From Trichomonas vaginalis G3 (Eukaryota > Parabasalia > Trichomonadida > Trichomonadidae): a stretch of DNA of 64,000 nt. A model generated the notes under the pieces. That model was given only the letters and a program-made list of their open reading frames with translations, was not told where the DNA came from and did no database searches. The stretch spans positions 9,544,268 to 9,608,267 of the forward strand of contig NC_067206.1 of NCBI RefSeq assembly GCF_026262505.1, written 5' to 3'. Of this stretch, positions 49,968-58,903 are shown one piece after another (within the stretch, counting starts at the first letter, position 1; every line of letters starts with the position of its first letter). A program made the position numbers and the translations under genes.

Positions 49968-50831
49968 TTATTTCCAAGATTCGTCATTGCCATGATATGG
50001 TAAGAAGTTGAACAGCTTTGTAAATAACATTCCCAATCCGAGATGGTTCTTTAATTGGAATACAACAATGTCAATAAGTCTTAAAGCGCAATAAACTCCA
50101 AGAGCCCAAATTTTGAGCTGATCTGAGTGGTTTTCTTCGTCTGAGAAGAGGAGGTTAGACTTGTTGAGATCGTAGATGATTGCCCATATTAAGTTAAGTA
50201 AAATTTGGAAAATTGAGTAAATTCTTGTTTCTGGCATTGAAAGATTCCAAATTACGATCTCTGAACTTGAAAGAACTAAAGCGACAAAGATTATACCTGC
50301 ATGTGAAGATGGGAAGCTGCGGGTGCCAAGATCAACACCATGTGTTGTTTCACGGCAATTGATAATGACCGCAAACATCTGGAATATGATATGGAATATA
50401 CCGAGGTTGAAAATATTATAGAATATATCATATGGACCTACGTTGATCAATAACCAGCAAAGTAAGAAGGTGAATGTATAAGCAGGGCTTTCGAGAAGAG
50501 GTAACTGACGACCAACAAATAAAGCGTATAAGTTACGTCCGGAGAAAATAACGAAAAATGAAGTTAAGAAATTCTTCCACCATGTCCAGCCTATTTTCAT
50601 CCTTTTAACAAGAATGCATGTGTATATAATCTGTGGAATCATGAAAATTGGGAAATGCTTTGTCATGAAAAGGAAGTCATTGGCAATTTCATAGTTCATA
50701 TCAGCACAGAAGTTGTAAACACTTTCATAATACTCGCTACAAATTGCGATGATATCATCTTTTGATAAGTTTTTGATGAAATAACTAAAATCATACCAAT
50801 AGTCAACGAGAGCTCCCGCTAAACCCGGCAT
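49968..50831 (-). CDS. Probable TRIC-type (TMEM38) cation channel
   Basis: 287 residues with about seven hydrophobic helices. The region WWKNFLTSFFVIFSGRNLYALF followed by LCWLLINVGPYDIFYNIF matches the TRIC layout in which helix 2 GG-rich ends lead to a W....PxDxxY motif. FPSSHAGIIFVALVLSSS would be the second symmetric helix. TRIC channels carry K+ across the ER to balance Ca2+ release. Key motifs are only partly conserved (the GGG turns are weak), so the call is moderate. The start has no visible initiator. Confidence 0.6.
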   Translation of the reverse strand: MPGLAGALVDYWYDFSYFIKNLSKDDIIAICSEYYESVYNFCADMNYEIANDFLFMTKHFPIFMIPQIIYTCILVKRMKIGWTWWKNFLTSFFVIFSGRNLYALFVGRQLPLLESPAYTFTFLLCWLLINVGPYDIFYNIFNLGIFHIIFQMFAVIINCRETTHGVDLGTRSFPSSHAGIIFVALVLSSSEIVIWNLSMPETRIYSIFQILLNLIWAIIYDLNKSNLLFSDEENHSDQLKIWALGVYCALRLIDIVVFQLKNHLGLGMLFTKLFNFLPYHGNDESWK

Positions 50832-51007
50832 TTTTTTTTGTTTGGCTGGATTGAGAAGAATTACAATCTGTCGTTAAATAAGCCAATAATTTCGAGTGAA
50901 ATTTAAGAAACAACATAATTTTTTCAAAAATTAACATATTTACAAGGAAATCCAGTTAAATTTGAAAATTGCTAAGGAAAGCTTATATGATATATGAATC
51001 TTTGTTT

Positions 51008-51050
51008 GCAACAATCACGTGTGTTGTCAACAATAACAAGTGATTGTTGC
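51008..51050. other. Hairpin upstream of the TRIC-like gene
   Basis: GCAACAATCAC pairs perfectly with GTGATTGTTGC over a 21-base loop, about 180 bases upstream of the ATG at 50831. It may be a regulatory site or a MITE remnant. Confidence 0.5.
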
Positions 51051-52792
51051 TCATAATGATTTGTTATCTATTATATTTCTCAATGTTGCACTTGTAGTTG
51101 ACCCACATTGAGCGAGTGAACATGTCTGTAATTCGTTTCTGCTGAAGTTATCTGGATGTCTCTCAATAGAAAACTTGAGCATAAGTTAATGCAGATATGA
51201 TTCTTTGCTCTTTGAGGACCAGAGATATCTTCTACTTCGAATATGTTAAAGAAATTATACTCTTGAATGTAATCTTTGATATGGGTATCAATATATTCGA
51301 AGTTCAAAATCGGAATTTATAAAGACGGTGTTTTACGGCTTCCTATATGCACACGATATATGTGTAGGCTATCTATAATTAAAAAGTATGTTGTTCCATG
51401 ATACCCTATATTTCCAACTCTTGGAAAATTTTCATGACCCCCTACCCAGGGTCCTAAAATGGGTATTTTCCTCACACAGACACCGTCGTTTTTTGAGCCG
51501 GGAAATAAATAGCGCAGACAGTTTCTACATATAGAGACATGCTTATACTTAGAGTTTGACGGGAATCTAAAGTGATTTTTTTCTGCATCGCGAAATCTAA
51601 TGCAATCTCAAAATCATGAAGAAACTGCGAATCGGAGCGCAATTTTTTAATATGTTAATATATAAAGGTACCCCTACTACTGCAAATGCTTCAAATGAAA
51701 ATCTAAGAAATCAGATTAATTTGATCACATTAGTATAGTATTGGTCAAACCAAAAACTCATATGTTGATATATAGCCTATAGATATTCATATTATCTACT
51801 TTTCATTGAATTACATAAGATTTAATAATCTCATAAATATTCTTTTTAATTTTCCGAATTCCGTGTGCATTTAGATTGCCTATACCTGTATATAATAATT
51901 CTAGAATGGTTTGGTTAGATATTAAGTTTTTTAGATTAATATTTTAACATTTTGATAAAACAAGCATTTGTTCCATTTTAGAATCGCCATTGAACTCTGG
52001 TTTGACTAACATGATGTTGTATGATCAAATAAATTCTAACTTCATGAGATAAATTTTGAAATTAGAAAATGCGATATCTGACTCAAATATTTATCTGAAC
52101 ACATTTAACATTCAATGATAAACTAAAGTACTATACAGCAGATTCGATTTGGCTTATATTTTATATAATCAACAAATAATCCTATAAAATTGTGCTATTC
52201 ACGTTGCTCAAAGATGTATTGAACATTCCCTACTTGTGTATTGATAAAATTAGATATAGATTCTAATGTAAATCGATATTTTGAAAATTCATATATATTT
52301 TGTCTTGGTTTGGCATTTGATCGTGTTGAAACCGGAATTGCAATATATATCATCTAAATATATAACTATCAAAATATGAGCTATAGATTTTTAAATTATT
52401 CTCCTGAATATGAGTGACTAACATAATTATATTGAATTGAGTAGTAAGAATCATAAATATTAGAATCTGACGATAATTTATTATAACTTTATATAGGAAC
52501 AAGATTATAAATGATGATGAAAATAAAGATTAAATTTAAATCTGAAAATTTGAAAACATTAAGTGTATATGATAGCATTACAAAATTAAATTTTATGTGG
52601 AAGAGGAAATAGAGGAATTAGAAGTATTATGAGAAAATAATAAGATATAAAAACAAGATTCTATTAAATGAGTTAATTTATAGAAAGGAATAACAGTGTG
52701 AATGTAGTAAATGAATGTTTTCATGATGTATTATTGATATCTTAAGTTTTGTTAAGAAGATAATAAGGGAATCAAATTTTGTATTAGGAAGT
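51051..52792. other. Gene-free stretch of about 1.7 kb
   Basis: AT-rich. One locally GC-richer segment (about 51430-51490, 'gaccccctacccagggtcc', which contains an imperfect inverted repeat) has no identified function. No gene supported. Confidence 0.35.
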
Positions 52793-54420
52793 TTGACCGA
52801 CAAGAGTGTATTATGCACTCTTGTCGGTCTGCATGTCTCATTCCGGGAGACATTGTCACTGCATGTCTCCCAGAATGAGACAATCTTCCGCATTCATAAC
52901 TTGAATGCGGAAGTTTGACCGACAAGAGTGCACAATACACTCTTGTCGATCTAAATGTATCTTACAATCAAAGACACTTTCATACAATCTTTTCGAAGTT
53001 AAAAAAAAATTTAATTATTTCTTTCTTTTGTTTATTAAATCGCCTTACTCACGTACTAATCTCTTTTAGAGACTCTATCGAGCTATCCCCACATATAAAC
53101 CTGTGACAATAATACATATTTACTCTCTTCATATTCTGATCTCATGACACATTATCGCAAAAACTATAATTATACAACACATCTCATAAAGTCTCATTTT
53201 AGCCCTATCTAAGCGTTCAAAACCTATTTTCCACACGTAATCTGATTCTTCTGGCTCCGCTGATTCGATTTCTGCTGTCAGATCGTGAAAATATGCATCA
53301 CATAAAGAGATAAATGCAAATTGCACAACTTAATATTTTCCTTAAAATTTCTCTTCAGGTTCATACCTAAATAAGCTCTTTTTTTGAAAATTCAATTTTT
53401 TCCAAAAATGTATGAATTCAAAAGTTCAGATTATATCTAGTTATTTTCCAACATTAATTTTGTGTTTTAGTTTTTGAGATATTCATTTTATTATACGTAT
53501 TATTCAGAAAATTAAAAGAATTTGTGAGGGGAAACGGAGGAGATAATAAATATGTAAAGATGGATGAATAGACAATTTGAAAAAAAAAGCAATAATTTTG
53601 AGTTGTGTTTATCTCTTTATGTGATGCATATTTTCACGATCTGACAGCAGAAATCGAATCAGCGGAGCCAGAAGAATCAGATTACGTGTGGAAAATAGGT
53701 TTTGAACGCTTAGATAGGGCTAAAATGAGACTTTATGAGATGTGTTGTATAATTATAGTTTTTGCGATAATGTGTCATGAGATCAGAATATGAAGAGAGT
53801 AAATATGTATTATTGTCACAGGTTTATATGTGGGGATAGCTCGATAGAGTCTCTAAAAGAGATTAGTACGTGAGTAAGGCGATTTAATAAACAAAAGAAA
53901 GAAATAATTAAATTTTTTTTTAACTTCGAAAAGATTGTATGAAAGTGTCTTTGATTGTAAGATACATTTAGATCGACAAGAGTGTATTGTGCACTCTTGT
54001 CGGTCAAACTTCCGCATTCAAGTTATGAATGCGGAAGATTGTCTCATTCTGGGAGACATGCAGTGACAATGTCTCCCGGGATGAGACATGCAGACCGACA
54101 AGAGTGCATAATACACTCTTGTCGGTCAAAGTTTTGCAACCACATTCTGATTGCAGAAGATTGTCTCATTCTGGGAGACATGCAGTGACAATGTCTCCCA
54201 GAATGAGACATGCAGACCGACAAGAGTGTATTGTGCACTCTTGTCGGTCAAACTTCCGCATTCAAGTTATGAATGCGGAAGATTGTCTCATTCCGGGAGA
54301 CATGCAGTGACAATGTCTCCCGGAATGAGACATGCAGACCGACAAGAGTGCACAATACACTCTTGTCGGTCGAAGTTTTGCAATCGCGTTGTGATTGCAA
54401 AAGATTGTGCTATTCCTGCA
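52793..54420. mobile_element. Foldback element built of 122-bp hairpin-triad cassettes
   Basis: Arms 52795-53314 and 53608-54128 are inverted copies, nearly identical over about 520 bp, with a 293-bp unique centre. The outer part of each arm is hairpins, and past the right arm the array continues to about 54410. Three hairpin types alternate: A (GACCGACAAGAGTG stem, 14 bp, 7-base loop), C/D (CTTCCGCATTCA or GTTTTGCAATC stem) and B (TGTCTCATTC.GGGAGACA stem, 19 bp, 11-base loop). A units start at 53972, 54094, 54216 and 54338, and at 52795 and 52917 on the left: always 122 bp. It encodes no transposase. Family unknown. Confidence 0.9.
53605..53793 (+). CDS. Possible 62-codon frame in the foldback arm
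   Basis: A frame with FHDLTAEIESAEPEESDYVW and a hydrophobic end (CCIIIVFAIMCHEIRI). The same frame, extended to 65 codons, occurs on the minus strand at 53129-53326 because the arms are inverted copies. Both read outward toward the hairpins. Identity follows from the DNA duplication, so it is not evidence of selection. Low confidence. Confidence 0.2.
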   Translation: MFISLCDAYFHDLTAEIESAEPEESDYVWKIGFERLDRAKMRLYEMCCIIIVFAIMCHEIRI

Positions 54421-54582
54421 TATTTTCTACGAGCCTGCTTCATAAAATTGAATCCTTCTATCCAAATTAAATGCGATTTCGCTAATCTTTCATCTAAAAT
54501 CACTAATCAGAAGCATATTGCAAGTTAACTTGAACCGGCATGTTCCTCCTATCCTGTCTTTCAGTTCTTTCTATCAGCCATG
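54421..54582. other. Spacer next to the hairpin array
   Basis: No feature seen. Confidence 0.3.
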
Positions 54583-54790
54583 GTTCACAAGGAGGAGAGC
54601 TTTGCGCACAATCAGACATAAGATTGCGGCAGAGGAACCGGGAAGAGAGCAGCTTGAAGCGGTAAGATGTCCGAATGCTGTCTCCCAGGTGTATCTGTCA
54701 GGCAAAGTTCACAAGGAGGAGAGCTTTGCGCACAATCAAACAGAAGATTGCGGCAGAGGAACCGGGAAGAGAGCAGCTTGAAGCGGTAAG
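54583..54790. repeat. Two direct repeats of 84 bp, 124 bp apart, GC-richer than context
   Basis: 'gttcacaaggaggagagc' through 'gaagcggtaag' at 54583-54667 recurs at 54707-54790 with about two differences. The function is unknown. Small frames across it are not supported as genes. Confidence 0.85.
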
Positions 54791-55040
54791 CTGTTTTCAA
54801 GTCTTTAGTTAACAAACTTTAACAAAAGACATCTAAAAAATTTGAAATAATTGCAAAATAATGCCGTCAGGTAATGCGCACCTAAGGGAGGTGTTTTGCG
54901 GGAGCTGGGGGTATCTTGGTGAGTACTCAGGAGGCCAAGAAGGGCACCCCAACCGACATTTTGCTGACGCATTGTGTAAGCAACCATTCTGATAACCGCT
55001 CAAACCGTCGGGACAAAATAATTTATGAAATTATAAGTCA

Positions 55041-55300
55041 TCTTTCTAATACATATTTTTGGAAGGGCGTAAGATACGCCAACTTAAATATATTATTAAA
55101 TATGAGAAAATCACTCAACAAAAAAACAATTCTTTCAAAAAGTTTAAAATTTATCTTTCTAATACATATTTTTGGAAGGGCGTAAGATACGCCAACTTAA
55201 ATATATTATTAAATATGAGAAAATCACTCAACAAAAAAACAATTCTTTCAAAAAGTTTAAAATTTATCTTTCTAATACATATCCTATGGAAGGAGTTTAC
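55041..55300. repeat. Tandem repeat, 113-bp unit, two full and one partial copy
   Basis: Units start at 55041, 55154 and 55267 ('tctttctaatacatat'). Full copies contain a small perfect hairpin GGCGTA/TACGCC. The first two units are nearly identical, so the duplication is recent. The small frames here follow from the repeat. Confidence 0.9.
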
Positions 55301-56225
55301 ATTCACAAAATAAAAACCAGTTCAAAATCTTATTACTCCTTGAATTAAAATCATTTAATTTCAAATCCATTCCAAATCCTTAAATCTGTATTAAAATCAT
55401 TTTGCCAACAACCAACACAATACAAATTACATTTCCATATATCTTCTTGTCCATTTTAATTTTTTATCTCATTTTATTTAATTTTATTTAAAGCATATAG
55501 ACATCGAGATCCTTTACACATAGTTATATAAAAGTCAAATACATAATAAATTCTTAATTCTAGAGATATCTCGAAATCTCAATTTTTTAATTTAAAATAC
55601 CTTTCATTTTTCACAGTACTATCACAACAAACAAGCCATTTACTAATTAACACATATAAGAAAAATATCAAATTACAAAACAGCTTTCAATATCATTCGC
55701 ATCGAATTCTATTTTTTCATAATTATCAACTACATGTTATTATATAATATATGTCGGCGCATATTCCACTCTATACAAGTGTCAGACACACTCACACAAA
55801 GCTGTGAGATTCATACCTCTATCAGTAGGACTTCTCAAATCAAGAACACATATGTTTCACTATCGCACATCTGTGTAGGATCTAATTAACCCTTTGGACT
55901 GGTACTTCAAAATTTGATAATTTGATAATTTCATGTGATATCATCATTTGCCTTTAAAACAACTGTGCGTTAAACTAGACACGTTCCTCTATCATAATGC
56001 AAAATATCAAAGTTTGGGAGACTCCCAAAGTGGCTGAAACTGATCATAAGGGTGAAAAACCGTTTTCCAGAAGTTGGGAACGTAGGGTATTAGTTTTTAT
56101 TTCGGGTTATTTTTTTTAATATTTTATTTGATTCCTTTTATTAATATCCTATAGAATACATTTATTTCAATAATGGCCGCTATATCAGCAGATAAAATTC
56201 CATTTTTTGACATCTGACCAAATAG
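55301..56225. other. Upstream region of the ER Hsp70 gene
   Basis: About 900 bases without a gene. It holds TTCCAGAA (56065-56072), a two-unit heat-shock-element-like site, and a TTTGGGA/TCCCAAA hairpin near 56008-56025. A 14-codon upstream ORF (56173-56217) would precede the Hsp70 start if the mRNA begins upstream of it. Confidence 0.45.
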
Positions 56226-58181
56226 ATGATTTGTTTGTTTTCCTTACTTTCGCTCGTCAGAGCAGAGGGTGACGAAGAGGTAGGAACAGTCATTGGTATT
56301 GATCTTGGTACTACCTTTTCCTGTGTTGGCGTATTCCAAAAAGGAAAAGTAGACATAATTGCAAACGAAGTTGGTAATAGAATTACTCCATCTATCGTTT
56401 CTTTCAACGATGGACAGCGCTACGTCGGCGATTCTGCTGTTCCACAATTAATTTCAAATCCAACAAATACAATTTATGCAGTTAAAAGACTTATTGGTCG
56501 CAGATATGATGATCCTGAAGTTCAAAGTGAAATTCCACGTCTTCCATACCAAGTTATTGATAAAGATAATCGTCCTTATATCCGTGTTACAGTTAAAGAA
56601 GGCCAAACAAAGGATTTATCTCCAGAAGAGATTTCAGCCATGGTTCTTGCCAAAATGAAGACAGTTGCTGAAGACTATCTTGGCAAGACAATCAAGAGTG
56701 CAGTCGTTACAGTTCCAGCTTATTTCTCTGATGCCCAGCGTAAAGCAACTAAAGATGCAGGTGCCATTGCTGGTTTAGACGTCAAGAGAATCATCAACGA
56801 GCCAACAGCAGCTGCTATTGCATACGGTCTTGATAAGAAAGACAACCACAAGATTCTTGTTTTCGATCTTGGTGGTGGCACATTCGATGTATCATTACTT
56901 TCCATTGAGGATTCATTCTTCGAGGTTCTTGCTACAGCTGGTGATACCCATCTCGGTGGAGAAGACTTTGATAACCGTATTGTTGATCATTTCCTCGAAG
57001 TCTTCCAACGCAGGACAGGAAAAGATGCTTCCAAGGATCCCAAAGCCCGTGCCAAGCTGAAACGTGAAGCAGAAAAAGCCAAACGCGCATTATCTTATTC
57101 TCATCAAACTACACTCGAAATCGAGAACTTCTTCGACGGCGAAGATCTTTCTGAGACCTTCAACCGTGCCCGTTTCGAAGAACTCAACCTCGATCTCTTC
57201 CGTAAAACAATGGAACCAGTATCTCGTGTTCTCCAAGACGCCGGCGTCTCCAAACATGAAGTAGATGAAATTGTCTTGGTCGGTGGCTCAACACGTTTAC
57301 CAAAAATCCAACAATTAGTCAAAGATTTCTTCAACGGCAAACAACCATGCAAATCAATCAATCCAGATGAAGCTGTCGCATACGGTGCTGCTGTAGAAGG
57401 CGGCGTATTATCAGATGACCCAGAAGCCCAAGAAATCATTATTATTAACGTCAATTCTCTTACATTAGGTGTAGAAACCTTTGGCGGAGTCATGGCCGAG
57501 CTCATCCCCAGAAACACACGTATTCCTGTCAAGAAGACCCAGACATTCGTTACATCACAAGATGACCAAGAATACGTCAGAATCCAGATCTTCGAAGGCG
57601 AGCGACCAATGACACGCGACAACCACTTCCTCGGCGCTTTCGATCTCACAGGACTACCTCCTGGACCAAGAGGATCAGTTCAAGTTTTTGTCACTTTTGA
57701 ACTTGACCAAAACAACATTTTGAAAGTTACAGCCGAAGACAGACAGTCCAACAACAAGGAGTCCATCACTATCAATGCCCAGGAAGCAAGACTGAGCGAG
57801 GAAGAGCGTGAAGAAGCCATCAGAAACGCAGAACAATGGGCAGCAGAAGATGAAAAGACTAAATCATCAGTTCAAGCAAGAAACAACTTGGAGATGCTTG
57901 TTTACAACGCGAAGAACGCATTGGCTAAGGATGACGTTAAGGATAAACTCACCGAAACAGAGAGGAAGGAGATCAAGAAGGTCATCAGAGAAACATTGGA
58001 GTGGATTGAAGCAAATCCAGATGAAGATTCCGAAGTTTACGAAGAAAAGTTGAAGGAAATTAGATCTGTTTTGTCTCCTGCTATTAGACAGAATGAGATT
58101 CCAAAGCAGAAGATTGATGTTCAATCTGATGATGATGACTCTGATAGTGACAGTGATGACGGAGAATTTGGTGAACTGTAA
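56226..58181 (+). CDS. ER Hsp70 (BiP/GRP78-like)
   Basis: 651 residues. A short signal peptide ([13 protein letters not shown]) is followed by [14 protein letters not shown], the Hsp70 ATPase start (about 24-37), with the phosphate motifs [13 protein letters not shown] and [12 protein letters not shown], the interdomain linker and substrate-binding domain (about 415-545) and a helical lid. It folds proteins in the ER lumen using ATP. The C-terminus is acidic and ends in DDGEFGEL, not the KDEL/HDEL that usually retains BiP. The ATPase residues are intact. The 5' flank has a heat-shock-like TTCCAGAA. Confidence 0.95.
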   Translation: MICLFSLLSLVRAEGDEEVGTVIGIDLGTTFSCVGVFQKGKVDIIANEVGNRITPSIVSFNDGQRYVGDSAVPQLISNPTNTIYAVKRLIGRRYDDPEVQSEIPRLPYQVIDKDNRPYIRVTVKEGQTKDLSPEEISAMVLAKMKTVAEDYLGKTIKSAVVTVPAYFSDAQRKATKDAGAIAGLDVKRIINEPTAAAIAYGLDKKDNHKILVFDLGGGTFDVSLLSIEDSFFEVLATAGDTHLGGEDFDNRIVDHFLEVFQRRTGKDASKDPKARAKLKREAEKAKRALSYSHQTTLEIENFFDGEDLSETFNRARFEELNLDLFRKTMEPVSRVLQDAGVSKHEVDEIVLVGGSTRLPKIQQLVKDFFNGKQPCKSINPDEAVAYGAAVEGGVLSDDPEAQEIIIINVNSLTLGVETFGGVMAELIPRNTRIPVKKTQTFVTSQDDQEYVRIQIFEGERPMTRDNHFLGAFDLTGLPPGPRGSVQVFVTFELDQNNILKVTAEDRQSNNKESITINAQEARLSEEEREEAIRNAEQWAAEDEKTKSSVQARNNLEMLVYNAKNALAKDDVKDKLTETERKEIKKVIRETLEWIEANPDEDSEVYEEKLKEIRSVLSPAIRQNEIPKQKIDVQSDDDDSDSDSDDGEFGEL

Positions 58182-58216
58182 TTTATTTTTTTATCATTAA
58201 TAAACAACAATAACAA

Positions 58217-58360
58217 TATAAGTCATATATTTATAATTTTATTTTTTTTATTCCAACAAAAACACAGATTTCTCTCAGTTTTTCTTTAGCAAAGTCATAT
58301 ATTTATAATTTGATTTTGTTTTATTCCAACAAATAAATAGATTTCTCTCATGTTTTCCTT
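58217..58360. repeat. Tandem duplication of about 79 bp after the Hsp70 gene
   Basis: 'agtcatatatttataatt' to 'ttattccaacaaa' and 'gatttctctca' occurs at about 58219 and again at 58293, slightly diverged. It lies in the likely 3' flank of the Hsp70 gene. The rest of the spacer to 58903 shows nothing. Confidence 0.75.
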
Positions 58361-58903
58361 ATGACAGTATTACTTTCTGAATTATTCTATTGAACTTAGT
58401 TGGTGATCTCACCTTCCTTGCATATTCGACTTGAGATTAAGATGCAATGAATAGATATAGCACTCCTTTTATTTTTTAAAATTATCAGCTAATTGTTTCA
58501 TTCATAACATCAATTAACTTATATAGAAAATTTATTCATAACATCTATTGATAAGTAAATAAGCAGCCAATCAGGTTACATCCACTTGGGGAACATTTTA
58601 AGCGTTCATTTTTTCAATATACTATTCATATCATTCATATAGAACCCTTGTCTATTGTCATGAAGACTTCTTGGATATTTGTTTTTATTAATATAACTTA
58701 AATCATAATTCATCAATGTAGTGCAAAGCAATATTTTGTAAAATTATACAATTCATCAGGTTTAATATAGATATTACAAATATCCGTTCTGACATTTGAT
58801 ATTCAAGAATCAATCATGCCAAATGATTCTTCCCTTTCAATATTCTGACGGATTGAAATTATATTATAAAATGATTACAAAAAATCAAAAAGAAATATTT
58901 ATT

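Noticed and set aside
53972-54420. CRISPR-like array of hairpin repeats
   Set aside because: There are no unique spacers of constant size; all parts repeat, and this is a eukaryote.
54029-54528. Several 60-125-codon frames across the hairpin array
   Set aside because: They read through palindromes, repeat each other on both strands and have no coding character.
57685-57700. TCACTTTT inside the Hsp70 gene
   Set aside because: It lies deep in a conserved coding region and is coincidental.
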